DNA of 51,234 bases, from contig JAAHGS010000035.1 of the NCBI GenBank assembly GCA_010692645.1, positions 1-51,234 on the forward strand, written 5' to 3'. Of the stretch, positions 33,665-44,700 are shown piece by piece. This DNA is from Symploca sp. SIO2E9. Its GTDB lineage: Bacteria > Cyanobacteriota > Cyanobacteriia > Cyanobacteriales > Coleofasciculaceae. The number at the start of each line of letters is the position of its first letter. The stretch's first letter is position 1. Below the pieces are notes generated by a model. That model was not told where the DNA came from. It worked only from the letters and a program-made list of their open reading frames with translations, and ran no database searches. The translations under genes were made by a program, and so were the position numbers.

Positions 33665-34808
33665 GGCTTTACTGGATAACCTTACAGTGTTTTGGGTCTA
33701 GTCTGTTCAGAGGCATCTATCGCTTTTGGTTGACCTCCATGATTAAATTATGTAACTTTTTATTAAAAAATACAAATAATTTTTTCATATATAAACAAAA
33801 AAAAACTATAATAATCATTTCACATAATTTGTGATTTAAATCACAGTCAGTTGCGAATTCTAGAGATATGTCCTTTGGTTCAATTGGATGAACTAGGCTC
33901 GGTTTAGGAAGTTAAGCCGATAAAAAGTTTCTTTTTATTAGTTAATCTATGCTTTTTATTAGCCGAGAGATAGTTCTGAACGGAAGTTTTTATTAGTTAA
34001 TCTAGAGCTTTTCTAAGGTTAGAGTAATAGCTTACAATCAAAATAAATTTTATCAAAATTGCCTGCTTTTGTCTAGCGTTCAAAAATGATACTACAAGTT
34101 TTATTTGTAAAAAACAACAAAAATATAGTTTGAATTTATGATGAAGTCATAAGGTCTTAATTTAATCATAGTTTTTCATTTTTATTTTCTTTTTGCTACT
34201 TCTATTTAAAAGAATTTTGATTTTTTTTTGTCAGCTTGATTTGGTTCTAGACATCTCAGATAATTAATCTAAAGACTAAATAAGACAACAATTTTAATGA
34301 ATTTTATACAAATTCATTTAAAGCTTGTATGAATTATCAAGAAAAATTCTCAATTGTTTTTTTGTTATTGTTTTGTCTATTTGTTATTTAGCGCTCCAGA
34401 ACAGTTTAATAGTTCAATTTTCCAGCTCAGAAAAAATTCCATTGCTTGGTTGCCAAAGTTTGTAAAGTGATCTAACATACCAAACAGAATTGATTTGATC
34501 GTGTTGTGTGTGGCGGCTACTCTCAGTCAAACTAAGAGTTGAGAAAGCAAGGGTGTTCCACGTGTATAAACTCAATTAAACACTGTTCAAAATTCGCTTT
34601 TTTTGCAGTAAAAAGCAAACTGAAAGGTAAATGGGGTGGCAATTTTTTTTGTATCCGTCATATCTGTGCGTATATTTTGCAGATGGCTTTAATAACTAAA
34701 TTTATTAGTTATCTCTGTCATCTACTCATTGAGTTAAAATTGGTTTCCAAGAAGCCATTGTTTCGCATAGCTGGCAAATAATTCAGACGTAAGGTATAGT
34801 AACTACAC
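33665..34808. other. 1.1-kb AT-rich spacer between HCP and VOC genes
   Basis: Divergent promoter region. A direct repeat TTTTTATTAGTTAATCT occurs at about 33931-33949 and 33984-34000. A solo TAGACATCTC end is at about 34248. The 80-codon frame at 34539-34781 (Cys/Lys/Phe-rich) lacks coding character. Long T and A runs throughout. Confidence 0.4.
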
Positions 34809-35411
34809 ATGCATCAATTATCATCTGAACAGATTTCAATTACCCCTTCCTTCTCAACAAAAGTGCTCAATATATCATCTGAACAAATTTTGTCTACTTC
34901 TTCCCTCTCTACAAAAGAGGTTAATGACAGCCTCTCCAAATATTCGAGAAACCAAATAAACAACTCAGAGCAACTGGAGAGAGTAGACAAATCTGTCAGC
35001 AATCCCTTCCATCTTTCAATGTGTGTAAATGACCTTGAGTCAACTCGCAATTTTTACAGAAATATCCTTGGAATCGAAGAACGTCGAGCTTCAAGGAAAT
35101 CAGCTCATTTTGACTTTTATGGCTGTCAACTTACTGTTCATGAAGTACCAGGCTACAGTGCTAAGAATCTGCAAAGGGAAGTAGATGCAGAGGATGTTCC
35201 AGTTCCACACTTCGGAGCTGCCTTAAGTTTTGAGGAATTTAAAAAAACCAAAGAACGTCTAATTGCTCATGGTATTAAGTTTCTTAAAAAACCGCGATTG
35301 CGGTTTGTTGGTAAGGGTCACGAGCAGTATGTAATGTTTCTCGAAGACCCTTCTGGTCATGGAATTGAAATCAAGTCTTTTACCAGAGTAAATCCGGGAA
35401 ATTGGGCTTAA
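34809..35411 (+). CDS. VOC (glyoxalase/dioxygenase-fold) protein
   Basis: 200 residues. The C-terminal 135 form a VOC fold: NPFHLSMCVNDLESTRNFYR NILG (metal-ligand His at the start of the first strand), HFDFYGCQLTVHEV, VPHFGAAL, and the end MFLEDPSGHGIEIKSF with the conserved Glu. This arrangement of His, His and Glu suits a metal enzyme; substrate unknown. The N-terminal 60 residues are Ser/Thr-rich and contain an 18-residue duplication (54-bp direct repeat starting 34821 and 34875). First gene of a co-oriented group with sulfotransferase, transporter pair and methyltransferase. Confidence 0.8.
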   Translation: MHQLSSEQISITPSFSTKVLNISSEQILSTSSLSTKEVNDSLSKYSRNQINNSEQLERVDKSVSNPFHLSMCVNDLESTRNFYRNILGIEERRASRKSAHFDFYGCQLTVHEVPGYSAKNLQREVDAEDVPVPHFGAALSFEEFKKTKERLIAHGIKFLKKPRLRFVGKGHEQYVMFLEDPSGHGIEIKSFTRVNPGNWA

Positions 35412-35643
35412 CCAAGAGCTTACAAGCCAAGGCTTAATGTTGTAAAACAGCCAAATGTTTCCAATCTAAGGACTGGTGCTGTGTAACTAATGAAACACTC
35501 TAAATACAGTTGAATGTTCCAGCTGTAATGTATATAACTGTCTAGGTTATTAACAACCTGAGGATGGTTTAGATACCAGCTTACGACTACTAACAGGGTG
35601 CTTTATATCTGAGAAAACATTTCATACCATTGGGATTATAGCA

Positions 35644-36474
35644 TTGCCAGAGATAAGATTGTTCATTTCGCCGTGCAGAAGTGGCAGTACTGCCTTTATG
35701 CAGTCCATGAATCAAAGTCCGCATGTTCACTGCTTCTACCAACCTATGAAAGAAGGAGTGCGGGAAGGAATTGGTCCCGACTACAGTATTTTTAATGGTT
35801 CCCATCCTTCTTTTGACAAACATCAAGGAAAATTGTTTTTTGCTAAGGAAGTTTTGGGTCATTCTTACCTAGAAGAGTGCTGCTTTGAATTATTCCCTAA
35901 TCAAGATGCCATTAAGCGATCAAAGCCTCTTTTCCTATTGCGAGATCCCATAGAAACTTGGAGTTCCTGGAAAAAATGCAAAGCTGCTGGTCAACAAGGC
36001 TGGGAAGGTGTCTGCGATTTGAATTTGTTCAAGAAAGCTTATCAGCATACTTATGAAACTTTCATAAATGTCAGAAAGGTTTCAGAGCAAGTCACTTGTT
36101 TGACTAGAGAATATTTACTGACCAATCCTCGGCAGTTATTTAAATCAATTTGTCGTCTCTGGGATATTCCTTTTACGGAAAATATGATTGATTGGAAACA
36201 GTCATTTGATGTTAACAGTTTTACCTGTGGCAATGATGATCATCGAGAACAATTAAAAAAAAAGCAATATGACCATCGAGAAACCTTCAGCAGAATACAG
36301 CATAACGACGTCAGGAAGTCCATGTCATTCTATGCTGTAGAAAAGAAGCAAGACCGATGGCAGCATACCTTGGTGACACCAGAAGAGAGGGAAGAAATTG
36401 AAGTCACATTAAAACCATTGCATGAAAAATTTGCAATCTGGGGTGAAGAGTATTATCCTCTAAATACCCTCTAA
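35644..36474 (+). CDS. Sulfotransferase (PAPS-dependent)
   Basis: 276 residues. N-terminal 5'-phosphosulfate loop LFISPCRSGSTAFMQSM (residues 6-22) and 3'-phosphate-binding strand/helix PLFLLRDPIETWSSWKKC are the two PAPS-binding motifs of sulfotransferases; the C-terminal part (TREYLLTNPRQLFKSICRLW) is helical as usual. It would transfer sulfonate from PAPS to a hydroxyl or amine of an unknown acceptor. Starts with TTG, with no ATG in a better place. No signal peptide, cytosolic. Neighbours: VOC protein upstream, transporter pair downstream. Confidence 0.8.
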   Translation: MPEIRLFISPCRSGSTAFMQSMNQSPHVHCFYQPMKEGVREGIGPDYSIFNGSHPSFDKHQGKLFFAKEVLGHSYLEECCFELFPNQDAIKRSKPLFLLRDPIETWSSWKKCKAAGQQGWEGVCDLNLFKKAYQHTYETFINVRKVSEQVTCLTREYLLTNPRQLFKSICRLWDIPFTENMIDWKQSFDVNSFTCGNDDHREQLKKKQYDHRETFSRIQHNDVRKSMSFYAVEKKQDRWQHTLVTPEEREEIEVTLKPLHEKFAIWGEEYYPLNTL

Positions 36475-36550
36475 AGGTTATTCTCTGGAGGAAGGTTTTT
36501 AACAGGACTTAAAGACCTAAAATTCACTCTCGTGCATCACCTAGATCATT

Positions 36551-37117
36551 ATGCATCTACAGCAACAAATATCTTCTTCCCCTCTCAGTGTTCTGAGCAT
36601 TATTTTTATTAAGGTAGGAGCGATGGCTTTTGGGGGAGCAGTTCCTGCCTACCTTTTACACCACTTCTTGAAGCATCGGCTGTTAACAGAAAAGGAGTAC
36701 CTCGAAGCTCTCAATTGGTGCCAATCTTTACCTGGTCCTCTTGCCACTAACCTTTCAGCCTATTTGGGGTGGCGTTTCAATGGAGCCTGGGGTGCTTTCG
36801 TTGCCACCATTGCCTTATTACTACCTGGTGCTTTGGCAATAATGCTGTTATCTGAGGTTATGTCTTCAGCACCCCAACAGCAAATATTGTCAGAAATTCT
36901 TTCTTCTGTAGCGGCAGCAACAGTAGGGCTGATTTTAGGGATGACATGGCAACTAGCATGGCGTCTAAGGAGTCTAAGCTGTTTATTGGTTGCAGCGATT
37001 ACATTTGTCCTGGTAGGTTGTTTTAGGATACCTGTGCCCCTAGCAGTTATCATAATCGCCCCTTTGCTTTGGTGGGTGAGTAAAAATCAAGGAGAACACA
37101 ATGCAAGTCCTTCTTGA
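36551..37117 (+). CDS. Half-size chromate-ion-type transporter, subunit 1
   Basis: 188 residues, a single CHR domain (short-chain form) with about five membrane segments. Motifs FIKVGAMAFGGAVPAYLLHH and CQSLPGPLATNLSAYLGWR match the FGG and PGP signatures of the CHR family. Such proteins act in pairs as antiparallel heterodimers. The second subunit overlaps its 3' end by 17 bases, so they are translationally coupled. CHR family members export chromate; sulfate-like oxyanions are plausible, which would fit the sulfotransferase neighbour. Confidence 0.85.
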   Translation: MHLQQQISSSPLSVLSIIFIKVGAMAFGGAVPAYLLHHFLKHRLLTEKEYLEALNWCQSLPGPLATNLSAYLGWRFNGAWGAFVATIALLLPGALAIMLLSEVMSSAPQQQILSEILSSVAAATVGLILGMTWQLAWRLRSLSCLLVAAITFVLVGCFRIPVPLAVIIIAPLLWWVSKNQGEHNASPS

Positions 37118-37631
37118 GCTATTCTTTACCTTTGCCTACCTAGACATCATTAGCATTGGTGGTGCAATCGCCATGGTTCCAGAGATGGAACGTCAGGTTG
37201 TCCTTGTTCATGGGTGGATAAGTCATCAAGCCTTTGTTGATGCTGTAGCACTAGGTTTGCTGGTGCCAGGGCCGAATATGCTTCATGTCCTTCATATCGG
37301 TAATCAGGTGGCTGGCTGGCAAGGAGCACTGGCATCAGGATTAGGTATGTTTGTCCCCACCTCCTTATTACTAGCTAGTGTAGCAAGTCTTGTGGGAAAA
37401 CCACATCCCCCAATCTGGATCAAGCGCTTCCATGCTGCTTGTGGTTCAGTGACTATTGGTTTAATGGCTGCGGCAGCTTGGAGTCTTGGACAAAACATGG
37501 TAAGTAATATTTTTTATCTTATTGTCTGCTTCTTAGTCGCACTATTAAACGCTAGGCGTTTACTTGATCCAGCTAGATTAATTATATTAGCAGCTGCATT
37601 AGGTGTCCTACATGCTCTCATTTTAGCTTAA
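37101..37631 (+). CDS. Half-size chromate-ion-type transporter, subunit 2
   Basis: 176 residues, second CHR half. Motifs YLDIISIGGAIAMVPEMERQ and GLLVPGPNMLHVLHIGNQVA GWQGAL, where the family's PGP-x-Q region is altered to PGPNMLH. The start ATG (37101) has AAGGAGA eight bases upstream, inside the preceding gene. Shows low identity to subunit 1 but the same layout, as expected for a pair. Confidence 0.85.
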   Translation: MQVLLELFFTFAYLDIISIGGAIAMVPEMERQVVLVHGWISHQAFVDAVALGLLVPGPNMLHVLHIGNQVAGWQGALASGLGMFVPTSLLLASVASLVGKPHPPIWIKRFHAACGSVTIGLMAAAAWSLGQNMVSNIFYLIVCFLVALLNARRLLDPARLIILAAALGVLHALILA

Positions 37632-37766
37632 AATTAAGTCTAAATTAATCAGTTTTTCAACCCACTTTGTATGGACTCGATATCAGTTGTTCTCGATTTT
37701 TACAAATAAATATACGCAAATTTAAAACATTAAGTTTCATGATAAAAAAAACAATCAACTCAGGCT

Positions 37767-38756
37767 ATGTCCACTACTAAAGATACAGATAACAATTTTC
37801 ATCAAAATGCTCCTAGGATTGACTGGAATTTAAAAAATTCCAAAACATTATTTTCTTTACAGTCAGATAGTTATGACGAATTTAGACAACAGCAACCAGA
37901 AGAAATTATATTGGAACTAGTTGAAGCACTGGGATTAGAAAAAGGTTCTAGAATAGCAGATATAGGTGCAGGGCCAGCTAGAGAAGCTGAAATACTTGCC
38001 TACAAGTTAGGTTACAAAGTAATAGCTGTTGAACCTGCTGATGGTATGCGGAAAAGTGCCCTAAGAAGAATTGCTAAAAATAAGAATATTTGGGCAGAAC
38101 CATTGAATATAATTGACGGTAAATCAGATGACACCCATTTACCAGATAACTCCATAGATTTAGTTTTGATGGGAAATTCAAGTCATTGGTTTATCTCAAA
38201 TTTAGACAAAACTACTCAAGAATTTGCCAGAATCCTCAAAAATCCTGGTAATGTCGCTCTGTTTTATACCTTATATGATCAAGAGAGTGAACTAATAACT
38301 TCACTGCATAATGTACTCAGCCAGCATTGTTCTGGCTATTCTACTTCTAGAAGCCAAGTGATCAGAAGTAGAGAGATTAAACCACGCAGCTTTGCATCTC
38401 ACTATATTGAAGATTCAAAAATTAGGGAAGCACAGAAAGTAATCAGAGCCAAGGAACACAATTTCTATGAATTTTGCAAACTACTTTCAACCCACTCATT
38501 TTTCCCTAAAAGAGATGTGGAAGTTCTCAAATTTATAGAGAATCAACAAGCACCTGAGTTGATTACAAGAAGCTCTATCATTGCTAAGAGTGAAGAAAAT
38601 TCACTTTTAGTTGCTTTAAATCAACTGTTCGATCAATATGCTGAAAAGGAGAAACTAACCATTAGTTGGCAAACAACATTACATTACGGTCAACTAAAAG
38701 AATATCAACTACTTAAGGAAAATATAATTTTCCCAAAAAGTGTTGCCCTTGCCTAA
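37767..38756 (+). CDS. Class I SAM-dependent methyltransferase
   Basis: 329 residues. SAM-binding motif I ADIGAGPAREAEILA (about residues 69-83), acidic motif II VIAVEPADGM, motif III-like region SIDLVLMGNSSHWF and the LKNPGNVALFYTLYDQ strand fit a UbiE/Methyltransf_11-type domain of about 200 residues; the C-terminal 120 residues are helical and of unknown role. The His-Trp-Phe in motif III is typical of small-molecule methylases. Probably the last gene of the group beginning at 34809, though 135 bp separate it from the transporter. Confidence 0.85.
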   Translation: MSTTKDTDNNFHQNAPRIDWNLKNSKTLFSLQSDSYDEFRQQQPEEIILELVEALGLEKGSRIADIGAGPAREAEILAYKLGYKVIAVEPADGMRKSALRRIAKNKNIWAEPLNIIDGKSDDTHLPDNSIDLVLMGNSSHWFISNLDKTTQEFARILKNPGNVALFYTLYDQESELITSLHNVLSQHCSGYSTSRSQVIRSREIKPRSFASHYIEDSKIREAQKVIRAKEHNFYEFCKLLSTHSFFPKRDVEVLKFIENQQAPELITRSSIIAKSEENSLLVALNQLFDQYAEKEKLTISWQTTLHYGQLKEYQLLKENIIFPKSVALA

Positions 38757-39765
38757 CACGATGATCCTATCACTCTTAGGAATTAAGCACAACTATCTTG
38801 AGACTCTGATTGTAGGTAGTGGTAATTCATGAACTATCACTACCTAGAGCATTTTTTGCGTCAGTACTGAGCCTACAAAAAGCAGTGTCATTGTTGTAAC
38901 ATTATAATAATTCTTGAATTGTTATAGGGAATCTCTATTGACAGTTGAGCTGATGCTTAGGCTATGATTGATTGGAAACTAAGCGGCGCAATTGTATTTT
39001 AATAGCTGTGGACAGAGATTTCAGCAATCACTGCCAAGTCATTGGTTACGAGGGTGTAAAATTTTCTATCTATGTTTGCAGCAAGTTAATTGAACAAGCC
39101 GTTATTGAAATTGAAGACCAAATTAGTTGATAAGCACTAGTTTGATCTGTAAGCAGTACCTAACTAAGAAGACATTGATAAGGTCATTAAAGCTAGTGTC
39201 AAGGGAATCCTGTAACCAGTTGGTTTGGAATTCTGTCAGGAATAATTTTGACTCGCTCTTGGTGAAGGAAACATTTCAGGGTATATATCTATCTAATCAG
39301 AAGAGCAGTACTAAGGACTCGACAGATAGTAGAGGCGAAAACCGCTACTCTGGGAGTGCTTTTTTAGGAAATTAAACTATGATAAATCGCTAAATTTACT
39401 ATATCAGCTGCTCCTCAACTCCAATAGACATTTTCTCCAATCGGGATTTTAGTCAACAAAGCTTTAAGCCAGCGATGACTACGATTTCAGAAGGCTTTTA
39501 GAGATGTCTAATTATAATGCACATGGTCATAACCTGAGCTAATTGAAGACCATCCCAGCCCACTTTAACAAGAGGGATAAGAGCTCGAAAGCCCAGTTTA
39601 TACCTGTGCTAAGTATAGCTACCCCGCACATTTGATTCAGGCTCTACCATCCCCTCTGTAAAAAAGCGGTTCAGTTTGGTCGCATCTTTTGCCTAATTAT
39701 TAAGGCAACTGCACGACCTGATCAGAGTGAATTTTTGTCAATCGGTGTGAGTAATAATCAAAATT
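38757..39765. other. 1-kb spacer between methyltransferase and porin
   Basis: Mostly without coding character. A 40-codon frame with a GTG start at 39008-39130 (VDRDFSNHCQVIGYEGVKFS then LIEQAVIEIEDQIS) resembles the end of a real protein and may be a gene remnant; the 82-codon frame at 39127-39375 does not look coding. A repeat end TTAGAGATGTCTAATTA is at about 39497. The porin promoter must lie in the last 200 bp. Confidence 0.35.
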
Positions 39766-41679
39766 ATGTCTAAATTTATGTGGAATTGTCTGCTAGCCAT
39801 TCCAGCCTTTTTAAGTGCCGAATTAATCTTGTCTTGGTCGGCAAGTGCTACTGAAGTGACCAAGCGAACAGAAGAAATTCAACCAAGATTCATGGAGATT
39901 TCAGTTATTGCCCCAACAGGTATTTCTGAAATTACTAGACCTCAGTTGGGTCAATTAGTAGCTCCACCAGAAACTCAGTTGGAACAAATACCCCTAGTAA
40001 CCAACAAAGCAAATTTTGATCAGTTCAAAGCAAGGGAACAAGGAAGCAGGGAGGTTCTTGTGCAGGTTGAGACAGACTACGATGCCCATCAAAATCAAAA
40101 TGACGAACTACTAGCTCAAGCCTTGCCAGTGGCGAGTGATAATATTGCTGATGCTACTGAAGTTTTAGAACAAATTAACCGCTACAGCAACAACGGTAAC
40201 AATAACTCCCTTAACCAAATTACCAATGTCTCCCAACTAAGAGATGTATCTCCAGGAGACTGGGCCTATGAAGCATTGCGCAGTTTGGTTGAACGTTATG
40301 GCTGTATTGTTGGCTATCCCGACGGCACCTATCGCGGTCAAAATGCTCTTACCCGTTTTGAATTTGCTGCTGGTTTGAATGCCTGTTTAAACCAGATTGA
40401 GGGTTTGTTAGCAGGTACAACTACACAAGTCAGTCGTGAAGACTTTGAAACTATCCAGCGGTTGACTGGAGAATTCCAAACTGAACTGACTACCTTAGGT
40501 GCACGAGTCGATAATCTCGAAGGTAGAGTATCTTCCTTAGAAGACAATCAGTTTTCTACAACTACTAAGTTAAAGGGAGAAGTAATATTTGGTCTTAGTG
40601 ATTCCTTCGGCGGCGAAAATCTTATCGAAGACAATGCTGTCTTTCAACATCGAACCCGTCTCAATTTTGATACCAGCTTCACTGGTCGCGATCGCTTGCG
40701 CGTTCGTTTTCAGGCCAGGAATGCTCCAGTACTAACAACCCCTGGTAGTGTTGGCAATGAAGGTGCATTAGCTTGGAGTGGAGGGGGCGATAACAGTTTT
40801 GTAATCCATGACTTGTCTTATCGCTTTGCTGTCAACGACAAATTGAGATTAGCGCTCTACGGCAATGCAGCTCTTTTTAACAGCTTTGTTAATACCCTTA
40901 ACCCCTTAGACTCTGTTGGTCAGGGTTCAATATCCCGTTTTGGGGTACGTAACCCGGTCTATCGTATAGGTGCTTCGATAAGAAATGCTGGAGCCGCAGT
41001 TTCCTTTGATCCCAGCTCTACCCTACGACTAGACTTGGGTTACGTGGCTAGTGCAGCTGCCGATCCCAGTGAAGATGCTGGACTCTTCAATGGTAGCTAT
41101 GCCGCTATTGCTCAGGCAACGTTTCGACCTAACAAAGACATTGCCCTAGCAGCTACCTATGTACATGCTTACAATACTAGTTCTACAGGTGATGGTGGTA
41201 GGCTTGGTCATAATACAGGGAGTTTAGCTTCTCAGGTTCAAACCAATCGCCCTGTTGTCTCTGACTCCTACGGCATCGAAGCTTCCTTCAACCTCAGTCC
41301 CCAAGTAATTCTCAGTGGCTGGGTTGGCTACACTGATGCCACTGTAATTGGGCGAGGCGAGGCTGATGTCTGGAATTATGCCGCGACACTGGCGATCAAA
41401 GATCTGGGCAGAGAAGGTAGCACACTAGGTTTTGTAGTAGGTATGCAACCAAGGCTAACAGGTACTAGTAATGCCACAGTCGCCAGTTTAATTAATGGTC
41501 TCGGTGCCGGTAGTCGTAAGGATCCCGATGTGGGGTTACATATTGAAGGCTTCTACAAGTTTGCCCTCACAGATAATATTTCAATCACTCCTGGCATCAT
41601 TTGGCTAACTGCACCAGGTCACAACGAGAATAATGACGACGTCTTTATTGGTACAATCCGAACAACTTTCACTTTCTAG
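39766..41679 (+). CDS. SLH-domain OprB-type outer-membrane porin (SomA-like)
   Basis: 637 residues. Cleavable signal peptide at the N-terminus (LLAIPAFLSAELILSWSASA). One SLH domain at about residues 155-210 (RDVSPGDWAYEALRSLVERY GCIVGYPDGTYRGQNALTRF) anchors the barrel to peptidoglycan-linked polymer. A short coiled coil follows (LGARVDNLEGRVSSLEDNQ). The C-terminal 370 residues form an OprB-like beta barrel ending in the aromatic TIRTTFTF, a typical outer-membrane insertion signal. These are the major general diffusion porins of cyanobacterial outer membranes, also called iron-uptake porins. Complete; followed by a strong terminator. Confidence 0.93.
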   Translation: MSKFMWNCLLAIPAFLSAELILSWSASATEVTKRTEEIQPRFMEISVIAPTGISEITRPQLGQLVAPPETQLEQIPLVTNKANFDQFKAREQGSREVLVQVETDYDAHQNQNDELLAQALPVASDNIADATEVLEQINRYSNNGNNNSLNQITNVSQLRDVSPGDWAYEALRSLVERYGCIVGYPDGTYRGQNALTRFEFAAGLNACLNQIEGLLAGTTTQVSREDFETIQRLTGEFQTELTTLGARVDNLEGRVSSLEDNQFSTTTKLKGEVIFGLSDSFGGENLIEDNAVFQHRTRLNFDTSFTGRDRLRVRFQARNAPVLTTPGSVGNEGALAWSGGGDNSFVIHDLSYRFAVNDKLRLALYGNAALFNSFVNTLNPLDSVGQGSISRFGVRNPVYRIGASIRNAGAAVSFDPSSTLRLDLGYVASAAADPSEDAGLFNGSYAAIAQATFRPNKDIALAATYVHAYNTSSTGDGGRLGHNTGSLASQVQTNRPVVSDSYGIEASFNLSPQVILSGWVGYTDATVIGRGEADVWNYAATLAIKDLGREGSTLGFVVGMQPRLTGTSNATVASLINGLGAGSRKDPDVGLHIEGFYKFALTDNISITPGIIWLTAPGHNENNDDVFIGTIRTTFTF

Positions 41680-41700
41680 TCATTGGTAATGAATAAAGCG

Positions 41701-41736
41701 AACGCGCCCAAACATATCAAAGGGCGCGTTTTTTTC
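41701..41736 (+). terminator. Intrinsic terminator of the porin gene
   Basis: AACGCGCCC / GGGCGCGTT, a perfect 9-bp GC-rich stem with a 12-base loop, followed by a run of seven T. Starts 22 bases after the stop. Confidence 0.9.
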
Positions 41737-41767
41737 TAAGCTAGACTTGAGCCAACAAAAATCATCA

Positions 41768-44700
41768 TTAACTTATTCTCAAGGGTGTGCTTTGACCAAC
41801 AATATCTTGAATAACCTTTAAAAACTCTTGTTCAATGTAGGGCTTAGTGAGGTAGGCGTTAGCACCCAAATGCATCGCTAGCCGTCGATGCTTATCGTTA
41901 CTGCGGGAGGTGAGCATCATCACGGGAATGTTCTGAATTTGAGGATCTTGGCGGCGATGGTTGAGAAAATCAAAGCCATTGAGATTAGGCATTTCAATAT
42001 CGCAAATTACCAGCCCGACATCAGGACTGCGCTCGAGCTGTTTAATTGCTTCCCACCCATCCCCTGCCTGCAAAACTCGATAACCAGCTCTTTCCAAAGT
42101 CAGAGCTAGAGTTCGCCTTAGAGAAACTGCATCATCAACAATCAAAACTTTAATCGCAGTTTTAGCTAATTCGATAGTTCGAGATGTTCGACCAGGACCA
42201 ATTAAACCTACCCTTGTAGACCCTTTAAGTGCAGCTGTTGTCCGATTAGCTGATGAATCTTGATTGGCAGCAATGGCATGATCAGGCCCAATATCAATCT
42301 CGAACTCTGGCTCTAAGAGAGTAGCGGTCGCACTGTTTGCCCCATTGTGATCTAACCACAGATCTAGCAGGGTAGCACCATCAATCACAGGAATTAGATT
42401 ACCATCCCCCAAAATAGTGCAGCCATAGGTATAACCAGGAGATGCCATCACTGCTCCAAAAGGTTTAATTACCAGTTTTTGTTCAGTGACTAGACGATCA
42501 ATTTCCAGGGCAAAAACTTGCTCCCCTCGATCAATTACTAGTAAAGGTGGTGCTATCTCAGTAGCAGAAGTTTCCACCTTCAAAGCTTCACTAGGAGGAT
42601 TTTCTGGTACAGGGCAAGCATAGTCTAAGAGGTCAGAGAGTCGATAAATTATTGCAATTTTACCCCGCCAGTGCAAGAACTGCTGTGTGCCAGTTTTTTT
42701 AATTTGCTCGGCTTTGGGAACGACAATTTCTTCAATGCTGTCAGAAGGCAAAGCGATCGCAGTAGTGCCAACCAAGCCAATAATTAATTTAGCACTGGTG
42801 AGGGTTAAGGGTAGACGCAAGGTAAAGGTAGTACCAACTCCTGGTTTAGAGCGAACAGTGATTGTGCCTTTTAAGGTTTGCAATTGAGTCCGCACCACGT
42901 CCAAACCAACTCCTCGTCCAGAAAGTTGGTCTACCTGTTTAGCTGTAGAAAATCCAGGCTCAAAAATCAAATTGAAGAGTTGATTATCGGGAACACTCGC
43001 CATTTGTTCGGTGGAGAGCCATCCCAACTCCATAGCCCGACAAGCAATGCGTTCAGTATTCAAACCTTGACCATCATCGCTGATGTCAATGATCGTTTGT
43101 CCCCCCCGGTAGTAAGCTCTAATTTCAATTTGACCTTGCTCTGGTTTACCTGCCTGACGCCTGCTCTCTGGGAATTCGATGCCATGATCAAAAGCATTTC
43201 GGAGCAAGTGTAGTAAGGGATCATAGATTTTTTCTAATACAGCTTTGTCAACCAGCACACCTGTACCACTAAGCTTCAGGCTGACAGGTTTGTGATATTT
43301 GGTAGATAAATCACGCAAAACCCGGGGAAAATGCTTGAGGACTTCACCAAGGGGTAACATGCGTGCCCACATAAACTCATCCTGGAGTTGAGCGAGCATT
43401 TTACGCAGTTGTTCTAAGTTACCGCCAGAGTTGCTAGCAAACAGGGCAATATCATCAACTGATTCTCTCAACTGCACCATGTCTTCAAGGAACCTTTGTA
43501 GCAAAGAGTGCAAGGCTCCATAGTTGTCCATTTCTAGAGAGTCAAAATCAGCCTGACTAGTTGCCAGTTCTCCTAACTCAACGACTGAATCTGCTTGAAT
43601 TCCGTAACTGTTCTTAAAGTCAGGAACTAGGGTTTGATCCGATACCTTCCGCAACTGAACAGCGACTTGCTCAATTGCCACAACTCTAGTTAGCAGTTCT
43701 CGTACAGCTCCCTGTAGTTGCTTATTCTGGAGGAAAAGACCACTGCGGTTGATTGCAGCTTCATCAGCGAGATTATTCATTCTCTCGAGTCGATCTGAGT
43801 CAACCCGCACTGTCACCCTGGGAGCAGTTGGTACTTCCTGCTGGTTAATCTGATTAGAAAACTGCTTGGGCTCCCTTCTCAGTGGCAATAACTCAGATGA
43901 GGATGTGGAAATTTCCTCGATCACTGGCGTGCTGTTGAGAGCTTCAACCGACTCAGGTGTGCTAGTTGAGTTGGATAGTGTTTCTACAGGTTCAACTGCA
44001 TCCACATGGGGTTGTTGCAGTTCCTCGAATGTAGAAGTTATTTGGAATAGCGAATTTGAAGAAGCCTCTGTTTCAGAAGCACTAATAGCATTGCCAAAAA
44101 CATCCTCTAATAAAGATGCTTCTGCTTCCACTTCTTCACTCACAGATATATCCTCTTCAGCAAATTCCCCCTCTATGATTACAGGGAAGTCTGCTTGATT
44201 AATATCTTGATCAGAAATAGTGAAAGTTTCCTGGTCAGGATGAAGCGAAACTGTAGTATAGGAAATCTCATCTTGAGGTGAAGCACACTGCAATTGTTGC
44301 TCCTCAACACCAAAATCTTCCTGTTGATTAACTTGGGATAGAGCATCATTACTAAAGACTTCCTCTAGATGCTCTTGCTCAACAGAACAATCTCCAGACT
44401 CTTCCTTAGTCAGTGCTAATAAAGCTGCAGATGGGCTTACCTCTTCGCTACTATCGCCAGCAAGCACCCCTTCTCGGTATGCCTGAAAATCAGCTAGAGC
44501 TAGTTGAGTAATTTCTAGCGCCTGTTGAGAATTAGCCTTGAGTGCTGCCAGAGCCGCTTCAGCGATTGCCCCCAATCCTGGCTTATTGAGAATCTCAGCC
44601 AGTTCAGCAAACACTTCCGCTTGTTTACATAATTCTGTCGCCACCTGATAATCTTGAGGATTAGCCACAACTACTCTCAGGTGATCTAGTCCCTGACCCA

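Noticed and set aside
34539-34781. 80-codon frame upstream of the VOC gene
   Set aside because: Cys/Lys/Phe-rich, AT-driven, no ribosome site, no family.
39127-39375. 82-codon frame upstream of the porin
   Set aside because: No coding character, Ser/Lys/Asn-rich and no start signal.
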